64,000 nt of DNA, taken from contig NZXU01000003.1 in NCBI GenBank assembly GCA_002698425.1, forward strand, positions 5,196 to 69,195. The letters are read 5' to 3'. The position numbers and the translations under genes were made by a program. The number at the start of each line of letters is the position of its first letter. Position 1 is the first letter of the stretch. Source of the stretch: Ahrensia sp. (GTDB taxonomy: Bacteria; Pseudomonadota; Alphaproteobacteria; Rhizobiales; Rhizobiaceae). Below, piece by piece: positions 37,476-46,709 of the stretch. The notes under the pieces are model-generated. The model had not been told where the DNA came from. It worked only from the letters and a program-made list of their open reading frames with translations, and searched no databases.

Positions 37476-38078
37476 ATGGCTTTCGAACTTCCCGCCCTCT
37501 CTTACGCCGAATCCGCTCTCGCCGAACGCGGCATGTGCCAGGAAACGCTGGAGCTGCACCACGGCAAGCACCATAACGCCTATGTCACCGCGCTGAACGG
37601 TTTCGTCGAGAAGAACGCCGACCTCCAGGGCAAGTCGATCGAGGAGATCATCGCCTTCGTCAAGGATAAGCCGGACATGGCGCCGGTCTTCAACAATGCG
37701 GGCCAGCACTGGAACCACATCCATTTCTGGAACGCCCTGTCGCCGACCGGCGGCGCGATCCCCGGCAAGCTTGAAGCGAAGATCGTCGAGGATTTCGGCT
37801 CGGTCGACGCCTTCAAGGAGGCTTTCAAGACCGCGGCCGTCGGCCAGTTTGGCTCCGGCTGGGCCTGGCTCGTTCTCGGCGATGACGGCAAGCTGAAGAC
37901 CGCGAAGACGCCGAACGGCTCCAATCCGCTCGCCACCGGCGAAGGCAAGGTGCTGCTCGGCCTCGATGTGTGGGAGCACAGCTACTATCTCGATTTCCGC
38001 AATCGCCGCCCCGACTACGTGATGAACTTCCTCGACAAGCTGGCGAATTACGAGTTCGCCGAAGCCAATCTGGGATAA
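37476..38078 (+). CDS. sodB: Superoxide dismutase, Fe/Mn family
   Basis: The 200-residue cytosolic enzyme has metal ligands in LELHHGKHHNAYV (His about 27), NAGQHWNHIHFW (His about 74-78) and LDVWEHSYYLDFRNRRPDYV (Asp and His about 160-165). GQFGSGWAWLVL is also present. Fe versus Mn use cannot be settled by reading alone. AAAGGAG precedes the ATG by 7 bases. It is divergent from the Fe-S regulator. Confidence 0.95.
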   Translation: MAFELPALSYAESALAERGMCQETLELHHGKHHNAYVTALNGFVEKNADLQGKSIEEIIAFVKDKPDMAPVFNNAGQHWNHIHFWNALSPTGGAIPGKLEAKIVEDFGSVDAFKEAFKTAAVGQFGSGWAWLVLGDDGKLKTAKTPNGSNPLATGEGKVLLGLDVWEHSYYLDFRNRRPDYVMNFLDKLANYEFAEANLG

Positions 38079-38088
38079 TCCACCGGTT

Positions 38089-38114
38089 CCGGCGGGGCCC
38101 GACGGCTCCGCCGG
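38089..38114 (+). terminator. Hairpin after sodB
   Basis: An 11-bp stem CCGGCGGGGCC / GGCTCCGCCGG (one G-T) with a CGAC loop follows the sodB stop by 10 bases, then CCGATTTTA. The T tail is short, so termination may be partial. Confidence 0.55.
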
Positions 38115-38141
38115 CCGATTTTACGATCGAAAACAGACATC

Positions 38142-38480
38142 ATGACCTATGTCGTCACCGAGGACTGCATCGCCTGCAAGCACATGGATTGCGTCGAGGT
38201 CTGTCCCGTCGATTGCTTCTACGAGGGCGAGAATTTCCTCGTCATCCATCCCGACGAATGCATCGATTGCGGCGTCTGCGAGCCGGAATGCCCGGTGGAG
38301 GCAATCCTGCCCGACACGGACCCGCGCGCTCACGACTGGTTGGCGCTGAACACGAAATATGCGGAGCTGTGGCCCAACATCACCATGAAGGGCACGCCGC
38401 CGGCGAACGCCAAGGAGATGGAGGGCGTGCCCAACAAGCTGCGCGACCTGTTCTCTGAAAAGCCGGGCGAGGGATCATGA
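38142..38480 (+). CDS. fdxA: 7Fe ferredoxin FdxA ([3Fe-4S]/[4Fe-4S])
   Basis: The 112-residue electron carrier has [18 protein letters not shown] (residues 9-26) for the first cluster and [16 protein letters not shown] (about 40-55) for the second. The C-terminal extension is usual for FdxA ([20 protein letters not shown]). Its end overlaps the next gene by 4 bases, so the flavin reductase downstream is a likely partner or at least cotranslated. Confidence 0.96.
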   Translation: MTYVVTEDCIACKHMDCVEVCPVDCFYEGENFLVIHPDECIDCGVCEPECPVEAILPDTDPRAHDWLALNTKYAELWPNITMKGTPPANAKEMEGVPNKLRDLFSEKPGEGS

Positions 38481-39034
38481 CGACACTCCAGGACCATGCC
38501 GACAAGCCGGCGACGTTCCGGCTCGGATCGCCGTTCCGGCCCTATGCGGGCAAGCAGGGTTTCCGCGACGCGATGGCGTCGCTCGGCACGACGGCCTGCC
38601 TGGTGACGGCGCGGCGCGGCGACCGGCTGCTCGGCCGCACGGTCACCTCCGTCTTCTCGCTGTCGGTCGACCCGCCGTCGATCCTGATCTCGATCAATAT
38701 CGGCAGCGAACTGGCCGAGGCCATCGGCGAGACCTACGGCTTTTCCTTCGCCATGCTGGCGGAAACGCAGCGCGACGTCGCCGACGCCTTTGCCGGCCGC
38801 AGCGACCCGGAGAAGCGGTTCGAGAATGGCGACTGGTCCGAATGGCCCTCCGGCCATCCGCGCCTCGCCGGCGCGGTCGTGGCGATGGATTGCGACCTGA
38901 TCGGCACGATGGAAACGGAAACCCATGTGCTGTTCGCAGGCGGGGTGACCGGCGTGGAGGTCAATCAAGAGACCCCGCCGCTGATCTGGCATCAGCGGCA
39001 GTACAAGGGGCTCGCGCCGATGGGGGCGGGGTAG
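38477..39034 (+). CDS. Flavin reductase family protein
   Basis: The 185-residue protein has the flavin reductase-like split-barrel pattern: [39 protein letters not shown] and [24 protein letters not shown] sequence, then [20 protein letters not shown]. It would reduce FMN or FAD with NAD(P)H. It begins inside the end of fdxA (ATGA overlap), which suggests a functional ferredoxin/flavin couple. It converges with argC. Confidence 0.85.
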   Translation: MTTLQDHADKPATFRLGSPFRPYAGKQGFRDAMASLGTTACLVTARRGDRLLGRTVTSVFSLSVDPPSILISINIGSELAEAIGETYGFSFAMLAETQRDVADAFAGRSDPEKRFENGDWSEWPSGHPRLAGAVVAMDCDLIGTMETETHVLFAGGVTGVEVNQETPPLIWHQRQYKGLAPMGAG

Positions 39035-39041
39035 CCTAGGC

Positions 39042-39968
39042 TCACCTGCCAATCATGAGATTGAGATTCTGCACCGCCGCCCCTGAGGCCCCCTTGCCGA
39101 GATTGTCGTAGACGGCGATCAGGACGGCTTGGGCTCTTTTGTCGTTGGTGCAGACATAGAGGGTCATCGCGTCAGTGTCGTTATTGACCTGCGGGTCGAT
39201 GTCGCCGCTGCGTTCGATCGAGGCGTAGGACGCGACCGTGACGACGCTGCCGGGGATCGAGGCGTAATGGTCGGCGATCGCCTCGTGGAGTTGCTGGCCG
39301 GTCGGCACCGTGTCGAGGGTCGAGAGCTGCAGCGGGACCATGGTGAGCATGCCCTGGGCGAAGTCGCCGACGACCGGGACCATCAGCGGGTCGCGCGTCA
39401 GAAGGGCGTTTTTCTTCAGTTCCGGCAAATGCTTGTGCGACAAAGTTAACCCATAGGGAAGGTAGGCCGGCGCGGTGTCGCCCATCTCCTCGTAGTCGGC
39501 GATCATCGCCTTGCCGCCGCCGGAATAGCCGGTGATGCCGGTGAAGGTGACCGGGTAGTCTGTCGGGACAAGCCCGGCCTTGACCAGCGGGCGCAGCATG
39601 GCGATCGGGCCCTGCGGCCAGCAGCCCGGATTGCAGACATAGCGCGACCCGGCAATCTTTTCCGCCTGGCCGGCGTCCATCTCGGGGAAACCGTAGGTCC
39701 AGCCCTCGGCGACGCGATGCGCGGTCGAGGCGTCGATGATCCGCGTGCCGGCGTCGGCGCACATGGCGACGGATTCGCGCGCGGCGTCGTCCGGCAGGCA
39801 TAGGATGGCGATGTCGGCTTCCTTCAGAAGCTCTTCGCGCATCGCCTGGTTGCGCCGCTCGGCCTCGGGGATCGACAGGACCTCGATGTCGTCACGCCCC
39901 GCGATGCGCTGCCGGATTTGCAGGCCGGTGGTTCCGTGTTCGCCGTCGATGAAGAGTTTCGGTTTCAT
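39042..39968 (-). CDS. argC: N-acetyl-gamma-glutamyl-phosphate reductase, type 2
   Basis: The 308-residue NADPH-dependent enzyme of arginine synthesis shows the N-terminal KLFIDGEHGTTGLQIRQRI, the catalytic cysteine in YVCNPGCWPQGPIAML (about residue 115) and GYSGGGKAMIADYEE, with AYLPYGLTLSHKHLPELK. The short length and KLFIDG start mark the type 2 class common in rhizobia. The start is the ATG at 39968. Confidence 0.95.
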   Translation of the reverse strand: MKPKLFIDGEHGTTGLQIRQRIAGRDDIEVLSIPEAERRNQAMREELLKEADIAILCLPDDAARESVAMCADAGTRIIDASTAHRVAEGWTYGFPEMDAGQAEKIAGSRYVCNPGCWPQGPIAMLRPLVKAGLVPTDYPVTFTGITGYSGGGKAMIADYEEMGDTAPAYLPYGLTLSHKHLPELKKNALLTRDPLMVPVVGDFAQGMLTMVPLQLSTLDTVPTGQQLHEAIADHYASIPGSVVTVASYASIERSGDIDPQVNNDTDAMTLYVCTNDKRAQAVLIAVYDNLGKGASGAAVQNLNLMIGR

Positions 39969-40027
39969 TGTGTTTCTCTATTCGCTGCCATGTGTGGCGG
40001 AGTTGGTACGCGGATTACTCTCAAATG

Positions 40028-40160
40028 TCGTCATTCCGGGCGCGCGTTGCGCGACCCGGAATCCAGAAGCGTGGGTTTCGCCGTTTTGGCAGAGAGTGCG
40101 GCCAGTCGCGCCATCCTCGGCTCTGGATTCCGGGTTCCGCTGCGCGGCCCCGGAATGACG
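40028..40160. repeat. Long palindromic intergenic repeat
   Basis: The outer arms CGTCATTCCGGG (40029-40040) and CCGGAATGACG (near 40150-40160) are complementary. So are the inner words CCCGGAATCCAGA (near 40055) and TCTGGATTCCGGG (near 40121). Together they form a roughly 130-base hairpin between argC and the next gene. The words ATTCCGGG and CGGAATCCAGA are typical of dispersed alphaproteobacterial repeats. There is no coding content. Confidence 0.75.
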
Positions 40161-40227
40161 AAGCATGAGGCAGTGCGCGCCGGGAATGATGGAGGAGGGG
40201 CGGTCATCGCTTGCGTTTCATCGTCTC

Positions 40228-40620
40228 TCAGTCGCTCGTTTCTACGCCAGTTAGCCGAGACGATGCTGTGCCACGGCCTTCTCTTTTTTCCAGATATCTT
40301 GCGACCCTGTTTCTCATGGGTCGACCCTGGATACCCAAAACCCCGTACACTCCGAATACCGCCCACACGCATTCGACAGCCAAATATCCCAGAAGAAAGA
40401 GGATATAGGCGGCGGGAAGCAGTAGCGGGAGGGAAATTATGTAGAGCAGAAATTCGTTACTGATTCCCAGCCAATCGAGAAAGCCGAACCCTATCAAAAC
40501 TATGAAGGAAATCAAAAGCATACCGCCGAAGATGGCGGATAGTCCGCCAATCATTGCAGCAGTTTCGTTTCGATTGCACAAAGCGAGGTAGGCCGAAATC
40601 AGCCGGTCCATAACCCGCAT
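40228..40620 (-). CDS. Hypothetical membrane protein
   Basis: The 130-residue protein has two to three hydrophobic segments (about 22-48, 58-82 and 84-96), a short cytosolic-looking N-terminus and a basic C-terminus (NRVARYLEKREGR). The codons are AT-richer than the neighbours'. I recognise no family. It sits between the intergenic repeat and speB; the membrane helices and open frame support it being a gene. Confidence 0.55.
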   Translation of the reverse strand: MRVMDRLISAYLALCNRNETAAMIGGLSAIFGGMLLISFIVLIGFGFLDWLGISNEFLLYIISLPLLLPAAYILFLLGYLAVECVWAVFGVYGVLGIQGRPMRNRVARYLEKREGRGTASSRLTGVETSD

Positions 40621-40632
40621 TGCCTTCCATCC

Positions 40633-41583
40633 TCATTTCTTCGAGCGTTTCTCCGCAAGCAGGCCGAGATAATGCTGTGCGACGGCCGCGCCGGCGATCG
40701 CCGTGATATCGGCATGATCGTAGGCCGGTGCAACCTCGACGATATCAGCGCCGCGGATGTCGAGGTCGCCGAGCTGGCGCAGGACGGAGAGCATCTTGGC
40801 TGAGGACGGGCCGCCCGCTACCGGGGTGCCGGTGCCGGGCGCATAGGCCGGGTCGAGGCAGTCGATATCGAAGGTGATATAGCAGGGCATGTCGCCTACG
40901 CGGCGGCGGATCTCGTTGGCGATCGCGGTCGCCGCCATCTCGTCGACTTGGTGGCCGTAGAGCATCTCGATGCCGCAATCCTCCGGCGCGTGCGTGCGGA
41001 TGCCGATCTGGATCGAATGCGCCGGGTCGATGACGTCGTCGCGGACAGCCCGGATGACGAAGGAGCCGTGGTCGATGCGCTTGCCGTCGTCGAACCAGGT
41101 ATCCTGGTGGGCGTCGAACTGGATCAGCGCCAGCTTTCCGTGCTTCGCCGCATGCGCCTTGAGCAGCGGCCATGTGACATAGTGGTCGCCGCCGAGCGTG
41201 AGGAGAAAGGCGCCGGATTTGAGGATCTTCGCCGCCTCGCGCTCGATCGTCGCCGGGGTCTTTTGGTGGTTGCCGTAATCGAGCAGGCAGTCGCCGTAAT
41301 CGATCACCGCGAGGTGTTCGAACAGGTCGCGCTCGAAGGGATATTGCGGGTCGTTGTCCATGATCGCCGAGGCCCGGCGGATCGCCTGCGGACCGAAGCG
41401 CGCGCCCGGCCGGTTGGAGACGGCCGCGTCGAAGGGAATGCCCCAGACGACGGCGTCGGCGCCGCGCAGGCTCTTCGAATATTTGCGCCGCATGAAGGAG
41501 AGGGCGCCTGCATGGGTCGGGTCGGTCGCGCCGCCGGTCAGGCTTTTCGCGGTGAAGGCGTGGTCGATGGTTTTCGAGGGCAT
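40633..41583 (-). CDS. speB: Agmatinase (ureohydrolase)
   Basis: The 316-residue manganese enzyme hydrolyses agmatine to putrescine and urea. Metal-binding motifs are LTLGGDHYVTWPL, LIQFDAHQDTW and ITFDIDCLDPAYAPGTGTPV. Length and the APGTGTPVAGG loop fit the agmatinase branch better than arginase, though a guanidinobutyrase is possible. It is transcribed away from the MFS gene's end. Confidence 0.9.
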   Translation of the reverse strand: MPSKTIDHAFTAKSLTGGATDPTHAGALSFMRRKYSKSLRGADAVVWGIPFDAAVSNRPGARFGPQAIRRASAIMDNDPQYPFERDLFEHLAVIDYGDCLLDYGNHQKTPATIEREAAKILKSGAFLLTLGGDHYVTWPLLKAHAAKHGKLALIQFDAHQDTWFDDGKRIDHGSFVIRAVRDDVIDPAHSIQIGIRTHAPEDCGIEMLYGHQVDEMAATAIANEIRRRVGDMPCYITFDIDCLDPAYAPGTGTPVAGGPSSAKMLSVLRQLGDLDIRGADIVEVAPAYDHADITAIAGAAVAQHYLGLLAEKRSKK

Positions 41584-41650
41584 GGCGGAGCTCTGTTTCG
41601 AACGGTGCCGTCTGGTAGCGCATCGGCCGCGCTTGATAAAGATGCTGCGT

Positions 41651-43279
41651 TCAGGCGGGGTCGTCGCGGATCACACGGGGCATGTCGTCGAGCGGCGTGA
41701 CGGTCTGGCGCTCGATCATGCGGTGGACGCGAAGCGGGGTCGGGCCCTTGTGCAGCGCCAGGAGCTTCTCGGTCACCTCGGCGTCGGACTGGGTACGGCG
41801 CTGGTTGTGGCGGATATATTCGACCCAGGTCGGCACGTGATAAGTCTCGGTCCAGAGGTCGGGATTTTCCAGGTCGCGCAACAGCGCCCATTGCTGCGCA
41901 CCGTCGCGGATGCGGATGCGGCGGCGCAGCGTCATCAGGCCGAGGAACTCTTGCACGTCTTCCTGGGCGATCTCGTAATCGACCATGATCATGATCGGCC
42001 CGCTTCGCTGGGTCAGATCGAGGCGCAAAGGCGGTTCGGTGAAGCGGTTGAGCGGGTTCAAATTGAGCTGGCCGAAATCGGGAAGCGGCAGGAAGAAGCC
42101 GATCATCGCGCCGGCCAGCAGCACCAGGGCGGCGCCGGTGAGCGCACTGTTCGTGCCGATGGTCTCGGACAGCGCGCCCCAGAGCCAGGAGCCGATGGCC
42201 ATGCCGCCGAAGACGCCGGTCTGGTAGAGCGCCAGCGCACGGCCGACGACCCAGCGCGGCGTCGACATCTGCATGGTGACGTTGAAGAGCGACAGCGAGA
42301 CGACCCAGCAGGCGCCGGCAAGCAGCAGCGCCGCCGCCGAAACCGCCGTCCAGGGGCTGACGGCGAGCACGAAGCTGCTGAGCGCGAAGCCGGCGAAGCC
42401 CATCCGCACGATGACTTCGTTGTGAAAACGTTCGCGCAGCCGGGCGTTGACCAGCGCGCCCGCGACCGCGCCGAAACCGAAACAGCCGAGCAGCGTACCG
42501 AAGACGAGGGCGTTGCCGTCGAGATTGTCGCGCACGACCACGGGAAGAAGCGCCTGCAGCGCTACGGCGGAGACGCCGAAGACGAAGCCGCGCAGGATCA
42601 CCTTCATCAGGTTCGGCGACATGGCAACGTAACGCAGTCCCGCCTGGAAGGCGCTGCCGAAGGGCTCGCGCGGCAGCGTGCTGGGCTGGGTTGCCGGATG
42701 CCAGCGGAACAGGGCGGCAATGATCGCCACATAGCTCGCCGCATTGACCGCGAAGGCGGCCGCCGCGCCGGCGATCGCCACGATCGCGCCGCCCGCCGCC
42801 GGCCCGACCGAGCGCATGATGTTGAAGCCCATCGAATTGAGCGAAACGGCCGCCGGCAATTCGTCGCGCGAGACGATGTCGCCCATCGAGGCCTGCCAGG
42901 ACGGGTTGTGCAGCGCGGTGCCGCAGCCGATCAGGAAGGTGAAGGAGAGCAGCAACCATGGCGACAGCAGGCCCTCCAGCGCCAGCACGGTCAGGACGAT
43001 CGAGACGACCAGCATGAAGCCCTGTGCGACCAGCATGACCTTGCGCCGGTCGAAATTGTCGGCAAAGACGCCGGCGATCAGCGAGAAGACCATGATCGGC
43101 AGCGTTACCGAGGTCTGGACGAGGGCGACCATGCTTTCCGAGGAGGTGAGCTCGGTCATCATCCAGGCGGCGCCGACGGCCTGCACCAGCCCGCCGAAGT
43201 TGGATGCCAGCGAGGCGAACCAGAGCATGGCGAATGTCTGGTTCCTGAAGAGACCCATCAGGGATCCCGGCTTCGGCAT
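41651..43279 (-). CDS. MFS exporter (MFS_3 type) with C-terminal ABM-like domain
   Basis: The 542-residue protein has about eleven to twelve membrane helices in the first 410 residues. The MFS_3/EntS pattern is present (LFRNQTFAMLWFASLASNFG; VFADNFDRRKVMLVAQ). A soluble tail of about 120 residues follows (MVDYEIAQEDVQEFLGLMT; WALLRDLENPDLWTETYHV; RMIERQTVTPLDD) that looks like a ferredoxin-fold/ABM-type domain. This fusion is common in proteobacteria. The substrate is unknown. Confidence 0.85.
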   Translation of the reverse strand: MPKPGSLMGLFRNQTFAMLWFASLASNFGGLVQAVGAAWMMTELTSSESMVALVQTSVTLPIMVFSLIAGVFADNFDRRKVMLVAQGFMLVVSIVLTVLALEGLLSPWLLLSFTFLIGCGTALHNPSWQASMGDIVSRDELPAAVSLNSMGFNIMRSVGPAAGGAIVAIAGAAAAFAVNAASYVAIIAALFRWHPATQPSTLPREPFGSAFQAGLRYVAMSPNLMKVILRGFVFGVSAVALQALLPVVVRDNLDGNALVFGTLLGCFGFGAVAGALVNARLRERFHNEVIVRMGFAGFALSSFVLAVSPWTAVSAAALLLAGACWVVSLSLFNVTMQMSTPRWVVGRALALYQTGVFGGMAIGSWLWGALSETIGTNSALTGAALVLLAGAMIGFFLPLPDFGQLNLNPLNRFTEPPLRLDLTQRSGPIMIMVDYEIAQEDVQEFLGLMTLRRRIRIRDGAQQWALLRDLENPDLWTETYHVPTWVEYIRHNQRRTQSDAEVTEKLLALHKGPTPLRVHRMIERQTVTPLDDMPRVIRDDPA

Positions 43280-43597
43280 CTGGTTCTCCTGTAGGGTTCC
43301 GGCGATTCAGCCCGACACCTGTCTTACGCCAGCCGGGCGAAAAGCGAAAAATCTAATTTGGGCCGAGGTCCGGGAAGGCGGGCGTGAAGAGTTTTGCCAA
43401 CCTGCTCAAACGGGAGCGGCGGAAGCAAACCTAAACCGGTGGGCTGTAAGACTCGGGGCTATACAGTATCTGCCGCATATGAGATCACACAACGTACACG
43501 CGAATTGCGGTCAATCCAGGAAGCCTAATCGAGCCTTTGCCGGTACTACGCAGATGAATCGCGCTGTTTTACCGAGCGATTGCATTAAGGAGAAGCT
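43280..43597. other. Intergenic region before the polysaccharide island
   Basis: I see no gene in these 318 bases. Base composition shifts towards AT from about 43440 onward, marking the left edge of the island. An AAGGAG ribosome site at about 43588 decides the GTG start of the next gene. No terminal repeats or integrase remnants were noticed. Confidence 0.5.
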
Positions 43598-44788
43598 GTG
43601 CCAAAGAAAGTTGGCATCATCACAATGCACATCCCCAATTGCGGGAGCGTTCTCCAAGCCTTTGCGACCCAGAAGAAGCTGGAGGAACTGGGATTCGAGG
43701 CAGAGGTAATCAATTATGCATATCCGACGAAATGGCATTTTTTACGCCGTGACGCCAAGGACGTCGATCTGAAAGCATCCCGCCAAGGGGTGGCCGGCCA
43801 CTTGCGGTATCTCCTTCAAAGCGCAAGCCGTCGCATTCTGGGCATCAAGCGAGACCGTAATAAAGCGCGCGCTCTCAAGCACCTATTTATCGAGACCAAG
43901 CTGAACCTGTCTCCCGTCAAATACAGAACCGCCGAGGAGTTAAGGGCGGAGCCGCCCATCTATGACTTCTACCTGACCGGCAGCGATCAGGTCTGGAACC
44001 CGCGTTTTGCTGTCGGGGACACTGTGTTCATGTGCGATTTCGTGCCCGACGGTATCCCGCGGGCTTCCTATGCGGCGAGCTTCGCGACCGAAGCGATACC
44101 GGACGAGTATCAACGGGATTACGTCAAATATCTTTCGAAGTACAAAGCGATCTCCGTCAGAGAGCGACCCGGGGAAGGCCTGGTCAGATCGCTGACGGGA
44201 ATGTCTGCGGAGGTCGTCTGCGATCCGAGTTTGCTGATCGATCCGGGAATATGGGATCGACTGGCAGATGAGTCGTCGGTCAGTATCAAGAAACCGTATC
44301 TGCTGGCGTACATCCCGACATACGCATACGATCCATATCCGAAAATCGTGGAGCTGATCGACGACATCAGGCGTCAAACCGGATTGGACGTGATCTATAT
44401 ATTCAGCGAGAGAAACCCCCATCGCGGAAGAGGGGGAAGAATGCTGAATGCGATTGGACCGACAGACTATGTGCGTCTGTTCCGCGATGCATCCCATGTC
44501 ATTACGACGTCGCTGCACGCGACGGCGTTTTCGCTGATTTTCAAAAAATCATTCTATTCCGTCATCAATGATGCGGAGAGCGGCGATTCGCGGATGTTGA
44601 GCCTGTTGCGAGAGGTCGGCGCGGACAATAGAGCGATACCCATCAGCGCGTCAGGCGTTGACGTGACCGAGCCCGATTATTCGGAAATCACGCCTAAACT
44701 TGATGCTTGGCGAGGACGATCCGAGGCCTTCTTGAAGGATGCCTTGTCGGCAACCGTGTCCGACAGTGCGATCGATCGTGTTGGATGA
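43598..44788 (+). CDS. Polysaccharide pyruvyl transferase family protein
   Basis: The 396-residue protein matches the CsaB/PssM-type family: VGIITMHIPNCGSVLQAFAT at the N-terminus, YDFYLTGSDQVWNPRF (about residues 124-139), YAASFATEAIP, and HVITTSLHATAFSLIFKKSF near 304. These enzymes transfer pyruvyl ketals from PEP to sugars on exported glycans. The start is GTG with AAGGAG 7 bases upstream. The codons are AT-richer than the neighbours', which suggests acquisition with the two following glycosyltransferases. Confidence 0.88.
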   Translation: MPKKVGIITMHIPNCGSVLQAFATQKKLEELGFEAEVINYAYPTKWHFLRRDAKDVDLKASRQGVAGHLRYLLQSASRRILGIKRDRNKARALKHLFIETKLNLSPVKYRTAEELRAEPPIYDFYLTGSDQVWNPRFAVGDTVFMCDFVPDGIPRASYAASFATEAIPDEYQRDYVKYLSKYKAISVRERPGEGLVRSLTGMSAEVVCDPSLLIDPGIWDRLADESSVSIKKPYLLAYIPTYAYDPYPKIVELIDDIRRQTGLDVIYIFSERNPHRGRGGRMLNAIGPTDYVRLFRDASHVITTSLHATAFSLIFKKSFYSVINDAESGDSRMLSLLREVGADNRAIPISASGVDVTEPDYSEITPKLDAWRGRSEAFLKDALSATVSDSAIDRVG

Positions 44789-44893
44789 ATGGCATACGGG
44801 ATGCGCTGTTTGGATCTTGCTGCATTGGCAGTTTGTTTTTCAGCCTGAGCGTTTTGTGGCGAAATTGGAGATACAGCGCGGCTGTCGGAAATT

Positions 44894-45910
44894 GTGTTCG
44901 GTAAATTGAAAAGAGTATTTAGAAAATTAGTGGCGGATATACGCCACAAGCGCCTGTCTGCCCGATACAACAAGCTTATTGACCGGCATAAGACGGAACT
45001 GTCGGTAATTGGCGGTGACGGCGCGTCATTGCTCCACAGTGCCGGGCCAATCGTCGTTTTTTGCTGCAGGGATGAAGCTCTCAGGCTGCCTTATTTCCTG
45101 CAGTACTATCGGGACCTGGGTTTCGAGGGCTTTATCGCGATCGACAACATGTCGTCTGACGGCACAAGGGAACTGTTGCTCGAGCAAGACGATGTCGTGC
45201 TCATCGAGGCGAATGGCAGCTACCTGGCTGCCCGCTGCGGTCTCTATTGGGTGAACCATGTGTTGCGGGACAAGGTTGTAAACGGACGTTGGGTGTTACT
45301 GGTCGATGTCGATGAACTGCTGGTGTTTCGGGGTGTCGAGAATGGTGGCATTTCCGAACTGATCGCGGATTCGGAGTCTGCCGGCGACGGAATTGTTTTT
45401 ACACCGATGATCGACATGTATTCGCGTCTGGATCTGGATCAGGTGGATTACAAGAGAGGCGAGCCTTTTACCGGCACCTGTAGTTACTTCGATGGCGTGG
45501 ATACCTATAATCTTATTATCAAGAGATTTGGCTATGGCGTTGAAGGAGGCGTTCGCGACAGAGTTTTTTTCAAATCGGAAGATGGAAAAAACAAAATCAA
45601 TTTGACGAAATACTCATTCTTCAAGTGGGACAATAGAATGCTTGTCAAGACGGCGCATTCGGTCTCGCCTAAATACATGCAGGAAACAAAAACCATAGCG
45701 GCCTTGCTTCATTTCAAATTTTTCCAGGATTTCCGGGAAAAAGTTGAAGTAGCTGTTCGCGACAATCTGCACTGGAACGATAGTCAGGAATACAAGGTTT
45801 ATTGGGAGGGCCTGGAGAGCGGGCGCTCTTTGTCACTATATTCAGAGGCGTCGGAGAAGTATGTCGATTCCCGTACGTTGAGTAGGCTTTTTGAATTGCG
45901 CAGCGAATAG
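44894..45910 (+). CDS. Glycosyltransferase family 2-like protein
   Basis: The 338-residue protein contains IVVFCCRDEALRLPYFLQYY, FIAIDNMSSDGTRELLLEQ and the metal-binding WVLLVDVDELLVF, the pattern of the Glyco_tranf_2_4/DUF-type GT2 families. The C-terminal half is AT-rich with basic patches and no membrane helix. The start is a GTG (44894) with weak GGA upstream. It follows the pyruvyl transferase by 105 bases on the same strand; the acceptor glycan is unknown. Confidence 0.85.
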   Translation: MFGKLKRVFRKLVADIRHKRLSARYNKLIDRHKTELSVIGGDGASLLHSAGPIVVFCCRDEALRLPYFLQYYRDLGFEGFIAIDNMSSDGTRELLLEQDDVVLIEANGSYLAARCGLYWVNHVLRDKVVNGRWVLLVDVDELLVFRGVENGGISELIADSESAGDGIVFTPMIDMYSRLDLDQVDYKRGEPFTGTCSYFDGVDTYNLIIKRFGYGVEGGVRDRVFFKSEDGKNKINLTKYSFFKWDNRMLVKTAHSVSPKYMQETKTIAALLHFKFFQDFREKVEVAVRDNLHWNDSQEYKVYWEGLESGRSLSLYSEASEKYVDSRTLSRLFELRSE

Positions 45911-45941
45911 CAGGGCGTTTCTCATATTATCTGTTTGCCGT

Positions 45942-46709
45942 TCAACGTCGCGCTTCGTCATGTTCCAGCCTTGAGTGGCTGCGGAAGAGCGCATCGGCAT
46001 AGACCGGGGCCCTGGCAAAGAAGCGGATGAATTGCCCGGCTATGCCTCTGGCTCGTCTTGTAACTTCGCGGTCCTTTTCAATCAGGCTGTCCATTCCAAA
46101 TTGTCGAGCCGGGGGCTTGAGGTAAGCGTAGCTTTTTCCGCGCTTCGCCGACCATGATTGAAGATACTCGTCAAAAGGTGCGTGGATAGAGCGCGTGCGG
46201 GACAAGAATGCTTGTGCGCCGGACCGCGTCCAGAGAATCGCCCCGGTTGTTATGGGCAGATAGGGGGCATGGCAAATTCCGGCGTTATCCAGCGCGGGAG
46301 TGGTTGTTTGCAGCCGCCGGTGCAACTTCTTCACAGGTTGGCTGAGGTGGACCAGATCGACACCGCTCCTGCCTTGCAGCCAGCCAGCAGTAGCCTCGAT
46401 TGTGTCGGCGGCGTCTTTCCCAAACTCGAGATCATCCTCGATGATCAGGCAGACCTCCCTGCCGGTTTCGATAAATAGCTGTAAGCAGTTCAAGTGGCTG
46501 AGGAAGCAGCCAATCTCGGCGTTGGTAAGGTCCCGTCCGGTTCGCCACCATGCCTCGCTCGCGGCGTAGATTTCCACGCTGTTGCGATCAAGTTCAAGGC
46601 CGTCGACGGCAGGTATCCGGCGATACGGAAAGCCGAGCCTTTCCAATTGCTGCGCGCTTAGCCTCAGGCGTTCTTTGGAGCGGTCGAGGTTTACCAAAAG
46701 CACCGGCAT
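45942..46709 (-). CDS. Glycosyltransferase family 25 protein (LPS-type)
   Basis: The 255-residue protein has the GT25 pattern: MPVLLVNLDRSKERLRLSAQ, FPYRRIPAVDG, TNAEIGCFLSHLNCLQLFIE and CLIIEDDLEFGKDAAD, then PYLPITTGAILWTRSGAQAF. Family members add galactose or glucose to LPS. I use the ATG at 46709; a GTG six codons upstream is also possible. It converges with the GT2 gene and closes the island. Confidence 0.88.
   Translation of the reverse strand: MPVLLVNLDRSKERLRLSAQQLERLGFPYRRIPAVDGLELDRNSVEIYAASEAWWRTGRDLTNAEIGCFLSHLNCLQLFIETGREVCLIIEDDLEFGKDAADTIEATAGWLQGRSGVDLVHLSQPVKKLHRRLQTTTPALDNAGICHAPYLPITTGAILWTRSGAQAFLSRTRSIHAPFDEYLQSWSAKRGKSYAYLKPPARQFGMDSLIEKDREVTRRARGIAGQFIRFFARAPVYADALFRSHSRLEHDEARR

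Noticed and set aside
41354..43294. 646-codon plus-strand frame opposite speB and the MFS exporter
   Set aside because: Composition is that of a mirror frame and no domain is visible; the minus-strand genes have clear families.
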